Of a stretch of DNA of 64,000 bases, positions 22,401 to 34,700 are shown in pieces. The stretch is taken from NCBI GenBank assembly GCA_024734555.1, contig JANPWX010000358.1, positions 1,426,369-1,490,368 of the forward strand, read 5' to 3'. The first letter of the stretch is position 1; each line of letters opens with the position of its first letter. Under the pieces are notes generated by a model that saw only the letters and a list, made by a program, of their open reading frames with translations, did not search any database and was not told where the DNA came from. The position numbers and the translations under genes are program-made. This DNA comes from Trochalopteron elliotii. Its lineage: Eukaryota > Chordata > Aves > Passeriformes > Leiothrichidae.

Positions 22401-25400
22401 CTGAAGGGAAAGAAGAAAAATCACATGCCTTCTGGTAACAGCAAATGACTGCACTACTTTGGGGGAACCTGTATAACTCTCCAGTGTCAGCAAAACTCTT
22501 GGGCACCACAAATGCTCAGAGTACTGGCAAAGGAAGAATAATTCACTGTCAGAATACTTTCTATATTTATGTTTTTTAGTTGTCCAGAAGACAAAAATAG
22601 ATTGGCTACCTACATAATTTATAAATTGGGTTTTACCGGGTTCCTCAGACACCAAATAAATAAATAAAAAAAAAAAATTAACAACTCCCTTCAGCCTCCA
22701 CACCAGAACATTTGCAGAAGTACAGAATATCCTGAGTTGGAAGGGACCCACAAGGATCACTGAGTCTAACTCCTGTCCCTGCACAGGACACCCCAAGAGT
22801 CACACAATGTGCCTGAGTGTTGTCCAAACACTTCTTGAACTGTTTCAGGCTCAGTGCTGTGACCATTGCCCTGAGGAGCCTGTTCCAGTGCCCAAACACC
22901 CTCTGGGTGAAGAACCTTTTCCTGATATCCCACCTAAACCTCCCCTGGCACAGCTTCAGGCCATTCCCTCAGCTCCTGTCACTGGTCACCACAGAGAAGA
23001 GTTCAGTGCCTGGCCCTCCTCTTATTGTGCTTCCTCCATTTAACTGATGAAATTTTCACTATCAGCTTCAAGCCAAGAAACTTGGCCTTTGGTTAATATA
23101 TTCTTTGACAGAGTTCTCTTTGATACAGAGAACACATTTTTATTTGGAGTCGTTGCTCTACACAATACATATATTTGTGTTTAACTAGTAATGCTGTACT
23201 CATGGAGATTTTTAAGGCTGGAAGGAGTTGGCATTTTCAACTGTTCTCAAAACATTCACTTCTGCCTATAAATGGTTATAATCCCTTTCAGGTCAGTTGT
23301 TTTTTTTTTTCTTTTTTAACAGGAATATGAACTAGCAATGAGCCATTTCTCTTTTAAATTTTAATTTAAATAACACTTCAACACAATTCCTAAAAGCTAT
23401 GCCAACCTAGAAAAACAACAGGGAATTAGCAAGAAACTTTTGGCCATTCTTTTGGCTAGCTTATGTCAATAGAGTCATAATGATTTACATCATCTGGATT
23501 TGCCTCAGCTGGAAAACTAGATTCAGGATAACAGCATCTAGGAAAGGCAATGATGTGTAAATATTTCTTTGGCTTTGCTACACACACTGTGGATGGAATT
23601 AATTTCCTCATTTTTGGCAGCCTCGTTGTTAGTTTAAGCTAGTCTAGTCAAAACTAGACTGTTTCTGAGATTTAAAGACCTCCAATTCAGACACCTTACC
23701 TTTAGATTTCTATTTCAGGTTGGGCTGAATTGCTCTAAAGAGCACATGGATGAGCTCAACTACCAGATGCTGCTGGTGCCTTTCCCAGTTTTCCATCAAA
23801 CTTTCTTGTGCTGCCCTGGATAAAGCAATTGCTATGATTTTTGTTGCAAGACTTTCTGCTTCTTCACAGTTGCTGCCTGTCTCTTAGAAAGCACATTATT
23901 GTCTTGCCTATTTACTTTCTATACCTCAGACCAAGAAGTGCCCTTGGCAGAACTTCTTGCTATACTGAAACCATAGACCTATGCTTGTCTGTAGTACAGC
24001 CTTGGACAAATCCCACCCCTCTCATGTCTCAGGCCAATTTATAAAGTGAATCATAGAATCAGAGATTGGTTTAAGTTGGAAGGCATCTTTAAAGATGAGC
24101 AATGAGTGATCTTCAACTAGAACAGGTTGCTTAAAGCCTCATCCAACCTGACTGTGACTGTTTCCAGAGATGGGGCATCTACCACCTCTCTGGGCAACCT
24201 GTGCCAGTGTCTCACCACCCTCATAATAAAAATCTTCTTCCTTGTATGTAGCCTAGATCTATCCTCTTTTAGTTTAAAAGCATTGCCCCTGGTATTATTT
24301 CTACAGACCCTGCTAAAAGGTTTGTGCTGATCCTTCTTGCAGGCCCCCTTTAAGTATTGAAAAGCTGCAATAAAGTTTCCCATGAGCTTTCTCTAGGCTG
24401 AACAACCCCAACTCCCTCAGTCTTTCCTCACAGGAGATGTGCTCCGTCTCTCTGATCATCTTCAGGAATCCTTTTCCCACAGTGGAGGTCAGGGTCCAGA
24501 AAGGCTGCTGAAGACAAAGAACTGAAAAACTCACCCCCTGCCTGTTGCACTGAAGGAAAAGACCTATTCCAATCACACATGTGCCACTATGTTTTAGCAG
24601 AGAAATGGTTTGCAGTGTGTTGTCAGGCTCATTCTTTCCTTAATTTTTTTGGTAAATGTCTAAATTAAAAAAAAAAATCCAATGACTTCTCAGGGAAGTC
24701 CTACACCACAAAGAAACCCTAATTTCTTGGAAACTCCCTGCTATATGTGCTATCTTGGCACTATTTATGGGCAGTGTAAACTGTGAATTTCTCCATTCCT
24801 CTCCACCTTGTCTTGTTCCCTTCCTCGTCTTCCAACATGGGCATCCTGTCTGGAAATGATACACAAACTGCACGTCTTGCACTATGATACTATGCACATG
24901 AAGCATTATAAATATTTCACGTGAAGTTTCTTATTGGAAACATTATTTTGGTTTTAGGACAGGACTAGTGGAGAGAATGGGCAAAGAAAAGCAAGGGCAG
25001 CTTCAGCTCTTTATGGGCATGGAGAGTTGCTCTACACCCTGCCAACCCCATCCATGTGAAGAGCAGCTATAATGTTTCTGGAGCAGAACCAGATTTCTGG
25101 TGCTGCAGGGCTTCAGGGCAGCTCCAAGACTGGTTTAACTATGCTGGGACTTTCCACACAGAGATCCACAATGGTAACTGTGTCAGCCCTGCTGACAGCT
25201 TTCCTTTAGGCAGCTCTTGGTTACACTCCACAATTGCCTGTCACTACGAATGCATGGCACAACAGGAAACTCAGTGTTTAGTCTGATACCAGCCCCTTGC
25301 TTATCACCTCTCACCTGTGAACCACAACTTTGTTCCTGTTGTTTTACTTTATGGAGAGTTTAAATAACTCAGTGTTCAAAGTACTTCTTTAGCTCCACTT

Positions 25401-28400
25401 AAGACGATGTAGTAGTGCACCAGGGATCAATATTGCCCACAAATTTTAGGTTCATCATCTCTGTTACTAAGCATGAGAAGCTGCAGAGAAAAGGTTCTCT
25501 TTTGGGAGACACGCCTGCCAGATCTGTATTGGCAGTTGTCTAAGTCCAGTATCCTTTTTCTTGTACTGAATTTGGGTGCATTTCTGATTTTCTGCTGCCT
25601 TCCTAAGCTCACCAACTCCAAGGGCCAGATAAAATGGATCTGACACTGGGGCTGACTAAATGGCTGCCATTCAGAGGGATTCAGATGGGTAGAACTGGCC
25701 AGTAGGAACCTTATGAAATTTAACAAGGATAAATGCAAAGTCCTGCACCTGGGGAGGAATAATCCCTTTCAATAACACAGCAGGGGATGGATAGGATGGG
25801 GACAAGCTTTGCTGAAAAGGACCTGTGGGGGTCTTGGTGGGAGGTCACCATGAGCCAGCAGCATGCACAGGCAGCAAAGAAATCAAACAGCATCCTGGAC
25901 TGTGGAAGAGGAGCCAGGAGATCCAGGTTTCCTCTTTACTCAGTGCTTGTTATATCACATCTAAATATTACATGCAGAATTGGGCTCCTCATTGCCAAAT
26001 GAATGCTCCTTGTTTAAGGCTTCATATTTCCATGCCAGTCAGTGCCATTTTCTTCTCAACAGCTGGTGCTGCCTTCATGTTTTTCTGTTATCAGGTTGAG
26101 TCCCTCCTCCACAGAGAGGAAGAGTTCTCATTGCAAAGAGAACATTGATCAGGTGGAGGGAGCTCAGTGGAAGGTCAGTGAATTGGTCAGAGGCTCCAGC
26201 ACTCATCCTGTAATGAGCTGGACTTGTTCAGGCTGGAGAAGACATGGCTCCAGGTGAACCTAAAGCAGCCTCCCAGTTCTTAAAAGGAGGTCATTCACTA
26301 GATAGATAAATAGTACATGGAGGGACAAGGAGAAGTACATTGAAACAAGGGAGGTTCCATTCAGATATAATTAAAAACATTTGTACTGTGAGGATTGTCA
26401 AGCACTGAACAGATTACCCAGATTGCTCCATCTCTGTCCTTGGAGGTTTTTAAGACTTGTTTGGATCAAGCCCTAAGCAACCTGATCTCACATGAGCAGG
26501 GAGTTGGGGCACAGATATCCTGAATGACCTTCCAACCTCAATTATTCTATGGGAATTAGAGCAGCATAGGAGAAAAGTAGAAAAAGTCAGCTCACACAAA
26601 GGCAGAATGAAAGAAGGCTGAAGAATGAAGATGTGTTGAAAACTGAAGAGTAGAACCAGTTTCTGTTCTTGGGTCTGTTTACAGAAGCAGAGGTTGACAT
26701 TGAATATGCCACTTAACTCTCATCTGTGGTTTTGATTCTAGGCTGTCACAACTACACTGTGTGGGCGAGGTTTCTGGGGCCCAATCTACATCTAACAAAA
26801 GAAGTTCTGACCTTGGATCTTTCCTTGAGGTTTTAGATTCCTCTTAGATTCAGCAATGTGCAACAGAAAATAAAATCACAGAAGAATGTAAAGAAAGGAT
26901 ATAAAGAAATCACACAAAGAGAGTAAAGGCCATAAAAAAGAAAATAAAAAATAATATTTCTAACAGCTCCTCAGTCAGTGACAGAAGAAAATTTTAAGAG
27001 TCTATAAGAGAATTATAAGGACAAAAGAAAAAGAAATATTAAACTCAAAGTAGAATTCTCTAATTTTAGCCAGATGAATTTAAAATCTTTGTTTAGTACA
27101 CAAAATCCCTTGGGTAAACAAAATGTGCCTTTGTCCCTTGCTTAGTCCGAGAGGGATAATAAAGCTAAGAGACAACACTGGATTTAAGGATAATCAGATT
27201 AAGGCTACGTTCCCTGTTTTCTTTCTAATCTTTAGTTGCAATAACCAACGATGTTTGGAACAGCGTCTTGAAAACTGTATCTAAACATGAGGAACACCTG
27301 CTGGTGTGACTGAAGGACTAAAGGTATTGGACAAAGTTGGACAAAGTCTGTGCAAAGCTTCCAACTTTGGTTTATATTATCTTATATAATAGAAGAGTTT
27401 ATAAACTAAATTATAGTTTTGTGGTGGTATTCTCTTAAACAGAGAATGGTACCCAGCTGCAGGAGGCTCTTATGTCGATGGGAGTCTGGACCACTGACCT
27501 GGAGTTAGGAGGGATTCTGCACAGATCTGATCTTATATATTTAAGGTTAATTGATTAAGGTGTGTTATCTTTATGTAGCACTAATGCCAGCTGGTTGTTT
27601 TGAAGAGATGGAGGCCGCAGAGTTTTCTCCTAAACACAAAAATGAAATGTCTCATGGAAAAGGGGAATGATTCAAATATAGTAATGCTGGAGCTTATGAA
27701 ACGAGGATTATAAACATGGTGTGGGGGAGAAGTGGGCAAGTCAATCATGGTGCCCATGTGACATTGCTCTCAGGAATTTGCAGTGGTGTTTCTGGCTGAA
27801 ATGAGCACATTCTACGGGCTCTGACTGCAGAAGGAACATTTTAAAGGGGAAGAATAATTAAGCAATGACAGAGGCATCATCATTATTAGATAATCACAAC
27901 CCAGGGGCATTAGCAAACGTTGAGTGTCTCTAATCCCATGGGGTCTAATTATTCTGTGATAATAACCACACCTCCAAGTTTTAATTTATTCTTGTGGAGA
28001 ATCTGGAGGGGGAGGGTTAGAAACGGGGGCATTTTAATATTTTTGCTAAAAGAAGATGCAGTTGGCCTTTCACTAGGGCTCATTAGTATTCTAATCTAAC
28101 TAGGATGTGTGATTGGCATTAAATTGTCTGCCCTTTACAGTGATCTCCAGCCAATCTGAGTATTCACCCTTGCACAAACTGGTGGCCTCGCTGCTGCTAA
28201 CAGCACCAGCAGGCCCTAGTTCTGTTTCTCAGGGCAGATTTTGGCAAAGGTGAGGTAGATTTTCCTGGTCTGGAGAGGTATATTTTCCATAAGGTCCTCT
28301 GACAAACACATTGTCATTGGTATGGAGAAAAAAGTAAAAACTTGCACATTTTCTGGTATCTTGGAAGTGCTGTCTGACATGTCAGAAAGGAAGATTCTAG

Positions 28401-31400
28401 GAAGTTTAAGTGCTCTGCTTGTGCTTGGATAGGATAAAATTAAAGTGACAGATATACTCTAGGGAAAGAGCACCAGAAAAGCAAGAGAGCAAGAAAGAGT
28501 CAGGGGAAACAAGAGTGACAATATAGAAAGACATATACCAATATCACAGCCTTTCTCCAGTAAGTCAGTGCCCCTCTGCTTCTTCATTACTCACAGGTGA
28601 ACTGTGCCCATGAAAGATTGTCCATTTCTTCTCAAGGAACAGGGAAAGAGAAGCAGCAGTGAGCAAAGGAGGAAGGGAGAACACCATGCACTCAACATCT
28701 GGTCTCTTTTTTGTATCTGTGTGCATGCATGTGCAAATGAGAGCAAGCATGACAGAGAGGGAGAGGAGAGGGAGTCATTCCCCACGGTGATCTTTCTGGT
28801 TCTGGTTTTCTGAAAACAGGTTTATATTTTAAAAAGTCCTTTGTGAACACTGAGTTATACAAGAATAAAAAAAATCCCCAGAAGACACAAAGAGGTGAAC
28901 CAATTCATTCAAATTCTTTGCAAATTCAGAAGCCAATTCAACAATGGGAGAATAACTTTAGGCTCACAAATCCATACTATTCAGCACTGCATAGATTTTT
29001 GAGAGCTAAGAAAGCATGGGAGAAGTGAAAATCAGGGACTTGTTTATGTCATTGAATTATGTCAGTTAATCACTTGTTTATGTTAACACCTTACTTGACA
29101 TTTATGATTGCCATGAAATTACAGTGTCTACACCATGGGCCTTCCACAGCAGTGCAAAGAAGGAGGAGAAAACAGAATACAAAGGTACTACAGGTACAGC
29201 AGACAAACTTAATAATTGGATATTTTTGTAGTTTTATAGCCCTCTGCTCCATACTTTTCCTCCAAACCTATCTATCTAGCAGAAGGTATATTAACAAACA
29301 AGGGTTTATTGATTGGGCACGTCTTTGTGAATCTAGGCTGGTTTTGTGAAACTTTGTGTTTAAGGGCACATTTTCCTATGAGATTTTGAAGATGAAGAGA
29401 GAGAGGGAGAGTAAAAAGCAAGTTAATATTCTGGGCCAATTCCATGCTGATGCTTCTGTTTTGCTGAAGTGCATTTCTCAGTGAAGATCATCCACTTCTA
29501 GAGTAAACTACAAGCTGTACCTCAATACTGTTCCTGCAACATGTTGTGCATTCTCTTCAGCACACCACAATGATAAATTGCCTTTGGTTTTGGGTGGGAA
29601 GTACTTTAGAGTGGCTCAGGAACAGAATAATAATGCACAGTGGACTGCCTTGAGTTCAGCTTCATAGCTGACCATCAGATATTTCCAACTGCAGCTCTAA
29701 CTGAAATCAAACCAAATTGAATCACCACAATATGAGGAAAACAAAGAAGAATTACTGAGCACTTATGACTCTGTTTTACTCAGTGGGGCCAAGGGCTGTG
29801 GCTGTGCTTGTTGAAGCACCACGGAGTTCACATCAAAGCCATTTCTACAGGGAACTTCCAGCTGTGCTCTCATGTTTATTACAGCTATCTCACACAATGT
29901 GGAGCAGGCTATTGTTCTGAGATGCATGCCCTGATGCTGAAATGACCTCCATGTGGAGCCACTTCAGAATACGGCCACTTATAAATCACTTTCCAAAGAA
30001 TTTCTGATCTAAAATCAAGAAGGCTCTACTTGAGGCCAGGATCTCCTGCCTGGAGTACAGGTTCCTTCACATGGCCCCCCAGTGTGCCTGCAACATCTTT
30101 GACACTCTTTCAGCACTAAGCATTAACAAGAAACATGCAGTAGCATCTCTCCATTAAAAAAAACATTAGAGAAGAAAAAGGAAAGGAAAGGAAAGGAAAG
30201 GAAAGGAAAGGAAAGGAAAGGAAAGGAAAGGAAAGGAAAGGAAAGGAAAGGAAAGGAAAGGAAAGGAAAGGAAAGGAAAGGAAAGGAAAAGGAAAGGAAA
30301 AGGAAAGGAAAAGGAAAGGAAAGGAAAAGGAAAAGGAAAAGGAAAAGGAAAAGGAAAAGGAAAAGGAAAAGGAAAAGGAAGGAAAGGAAAGGAAAGGAAA
30401 GGAAAGGAAAGGAAAGGAAAGGAAAGGAAAGGAAAGGAAAGGAAAGGAAAGGAAAGGAAAGGAAAGGAAAGGAAAAGGAAAGGAAAANNNNNNNNNNNNN
30501 NNNNNNNNNNNNNNNNNNNNNNNNNNNNNNNNNNNNNNNNNNNNNNNNNNNNNNNNNNNNNNNNNNNNNNNNNNNNNNNNNNNNNNNNNNNNNNNNNNNN
30601 NNNNNNNNNNNNNNNNNNNNNNNNNNNNNNNNNNNNNNNNNNNNNNNNNNNNNNNNNNNNNNNNNNNNNNNNNNNNNNNNNNNNNNNNNNNNNNNNNNNN
30701 NNNNNNNNNNNNNNNNNNNNNNNNNNNNNNNNNNNNNNNNNNNNNNNNNNNNNNNNNNNNNNNNNNNNNNNNNNNNNNNNNNNNNNNNNNNNNNNNNNNN
30801 NNNNNNNNNNNNNNNNNNNNNNNNNNNNNNNNNNNNNNNGATTCTTAGTTAACGAAAAAGAAAAGAAAAGAAAAGAAAAGAAAAGAAAAGAAAAGAAAAG
30901 AAAAGAAAAGAAAAGAAAAGAAAAGAGAGAGAAAAGAGTGTCAGCAGAGTCCAAGGCAATCATTCAAGGTAAGCAATGTTCCTGTTCTACAAGTGCTTAC
31001 CACATGCATATATGCCAATTCAAATTCTAGTACATGGGAGAGGATGGCCTGATTAATCTTCTTTTTCACCTCTCTCATACATCTGTCTTAAGATCAGGTA
31101 AAGAGTCCTTGGGAGGTGTTTGTCTTTCCATCCTAACAAGATGTTTCTAAAAGACTTGTTTCCTTCAGGCACTTAGGAGTCCTATCCATAGTATTTGAGA
31201 ATAGAGATGAGCTAAACTGTATATTGAAAATTTGAGTTTGTTGTTAAAGGAGTTATGAATCCTGAAGGTGCATGGAATTATTTCCGTGGCAGATGGGTTT
31301 CTAAGTGGGGTGTGCAAGCACAATCTTATTGCAATAGCACATCCACAAAATGCAGTTGTTCACCCCTGGGAGCTGCAGAACTTGAGGATTATCTTGCCTC

Positions 31401-31662
31401 ATGTAAAATTACTCAGCCAGGTCCTTTGGAGACCATTTGTAAAGTCATATTGAGTTCACTGTGACACTGGTTCTTTTCATCCATGTTGCACATTTTTGTT
31501 CTGCAAACAGCAAAGGCAGTTGAGGGTTTGCTTTACTTAGTTTTAAACTCATGCAGTTGTTGGAGATATTTTTGTTTGGCCATTGCATAAAATAGTTCAG
31601 TAGCCCCATATTAAAGCAACTCGTTCTTTTGAGAGAATGTTAAAACAATTAGGTTAAGACAC

Positions 31663-31760
<98 letters not shown>

Positions 31761-34700
31761 TTTTACTGTTAATTATAATTTTTCTGCCTTGGGTAAACAG
31801 ACCAGGAGTATCCATGGACACAGGCACAATCCAGTAGGATTGAATGAACAGTGTTGACAGGAGTTGAAAGCTCCTTCAAATGCATGAGTTTTTCTAGGAT
31901 TTACATTATTTCCTGGGTATTATGAACTGCAGCATTTTCTGGGCTTGTAACTTCTTGTAAGATATATTACATGTAAGCTCACATATCTACCTGTGTAGAC
32001 AAGCTGATACTATCATATTTCTTTAGCAGAAAGCAACCCTGAATGAACTTCAAATAGTGCTTCTAACAGAAAGAAGAAAGCTTTTTTATAAACTGGGATT
32101 CTTGTAGCTTGAAATAGAGATTAAGAATGGGGTAGAGAGACACTTACAAAATATAATGTATTATATGTGTTATTTGTATACCGCAAGCAAAGTAAATCCT
32201 GAAATGTGCTAATGCAATGGATTTAATACTTTAGGAAGATGATAATGTAATAATGTTTAAAAAACAAACATGTCTCCTGTTGAATTAGATCCTACTAATC
32301 CATGGTTTAGTACTGTATGATGCTTCCTGAAAGAAAAAAACAAACCTAAAAAATTAACTATCACAATGCTTGACTGAAAATATGTGCATATTTCTGTCCT
32401 TTGGTACTGATGGAACTCTGAAGAAACAGCTGGACATTTCTGTACCAAAAATTCATAAATTGGTAACGTTGATTCTAAAACACATAAGGAGCTTTGCCAA
32501 AATGACCCCTACAGTTGTCAGACAGACTCACACTGCTTCACAAAGCAGTTCTGCCCACCCTGAGCCCATTCAGTGCCTGAACCTCCCTGGGGTCCTTCAG
32601 GCTGCATTGATACATCTGCTCAGAAACCCTTCTGAGAGGAGAATGTACAAAGACCTGTTACATTTTAAGGGACAAATATGCAAACAGCAAACTGATGGTC
32701 TGTCTGCTGCCATCAGCATCCTTCAGGTTATCACTGGCTCATTTTTCCAATGAGGACACCAGGGAGAGACAGTGCTGATCCAGGGAGGCTCTGTATGAAT
32801 CCAATACCTCTCCTTTTACTGTACTGGGACTCTGGGAGATTCTTAGCCATAATTCCCACTCTTTTCTTCTTTAGTCATTTAAGACACATTGAAGCATTAT
32901 TAAAAATACAAATATAGGTCAAAAGTACATGCCCAGTTTCCTACTTTTGGCTCCAACTTGTGCTTGCATGCCTGCTTAAGGGTGGCCTAATTATCAGATG
33001 GGCTTAGTACCAGTGTATCTCTCCAAGAAGCAGCATAATCTCTGGGCACTAAGAGCAGTCAAAATCAATTCACTTATTTAGGAGCCTAACCACAGACTCA
33101 GAAACTTTACACCACGTGTGTAAGACACTTGACACACGACAGTTCAGAAATATACTTGCCCTGTCACAAATCTCCTTGAACTGTGCAGTCCAATAACAGG
33201 CACTGGGATGTGGGTGTGCTAAGGCAAGATTTTCTTCCATAGCTGCCTTGAAAACGTATTTTTTAAAAAATATTCGTGTTGAGGTCAGCATTAAGGCATT
33301 GAAATTCTCTGTCCTCCAAGCACTAAGGTAATGATGATATTTATATAACTAGACTTAAATACAAAATTTAAAAATATATGCCTGGGTTAAGTGTGTGTAC
33401 TGTACATACACTGTATTTTAAAACCTTTATTTAAGCTATATCTTATATTTATCAACTGTATCCTAAAAATAATGAAAATTATACTAGGGAAGTTTTCTAT
33501 GTTCTGCAAAACTAATAAAGCTTATTTTAAATGATTTTACAATAATGGAACATGCATTAATTCCACATGAAATGGCACAAAAATAATCAGCTTGTACTTC
33601 AGCACGACGAGTGCCATTCTGCATTTTAAACCGATCTTTTCCAACATGAAACATCTACTTCAATTCAGTCTTTAGCAAACTGTCAGACCTTCCTACACAC
33701 CTACTGGTAAGGCTATTTTTGGATCATCCTGGAAGCAAATCACAACTATCTCAGTGGGTGTACTGGCCTCTAACAAAATGTCACGGTGGCAGCCTTGCAC
33801 CACTGATTGGAGAAAAACGTATTGTACTGAAGTGAACAAAAAGCAAATCTTCTAAGAATGGTTATTTGAACATTCTCCACTGCTTCTCAGCTGAAGCATC
33901 TTGTATATTCTATAAAATCTCCACCATTTCAACAATTGTGCTCACAACATGAACACCTTCAACTAACAAAGACAATCTTCATACTAGATTAGGGGGTAGA
34001 GAAAATAATGAGCCATGGATGATAGCTATAAGTTATAATTCTGTACTTTGGGCAGAGGGAAAGAATGAATTAATTCTTACAGGAAAGGCAGTGTAATCTT
34101 TTTTTTCTTTTTCAGTTTATTCTATACTTCACAGTCTTCCTTTTTTGGGGACTGTTATTCTTCAATGTCAGCATCTGTCTGAAAATGAGTATTTTTAGAC
34201 CTTTGTGCTTAGGAGAATTTTTTTTTCCAGTGTAAGAGTTAATGGCTGAATACTGATATAATATGACAAAAGCTGTGCTGGATTTTAAGAGGTCATTAAA
34301 GGAAAAAAGTCTCACTTTCTCACTTATCAGTATTTTTTTCCCAAATATTTTCTCTTAGGTTTACACAGCAGATAAACCTAAAGAGTTTTTTACTGAAACA
34401 AGAATAGCTAGTTCAGCTGTGTGAATAAATAATAGTTTAGAGAATCAAATAATCATGAAAATGTCATGGAAAATGAAGGCTCCTAAGTCTGAAACTGAAT
34501 TAGCTTTTCTTTTAGCAATTCTATCCCCCCACAGCTCAGAAATTACATTGTGTATGTTCATGCAGATAAATTTGGATGTATAATTAGATGTTTCATCTCT
34601 TCATTTACACACAGTAGGGCTTTCCTACTGGTTACTGAAGCAAACATTTATGTGTGAATTTGAAGAAACAAAATTGAAATGATCTCACAGTGGCTGTGGA

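Noticed and set aside
24117..24383. Frame with [19 protein letters not shown] as a possible host gene
   Set aside because: This is the C-terminal remnant of CR1 ORF2, already explained by the CR1 fragment.
30166..30963. 265-residue minus-strand frame rich in Phe, Pro, Leu, Ser
   Set aside because: Translation of a GGAAA/GAAAA repeat and 352 N; not a gene.
32550..32760. Possible CR1 or other repeat (127-residue frame)
   Set aside because: I could not match it to the CR1 consensus or another family; left unannotated.
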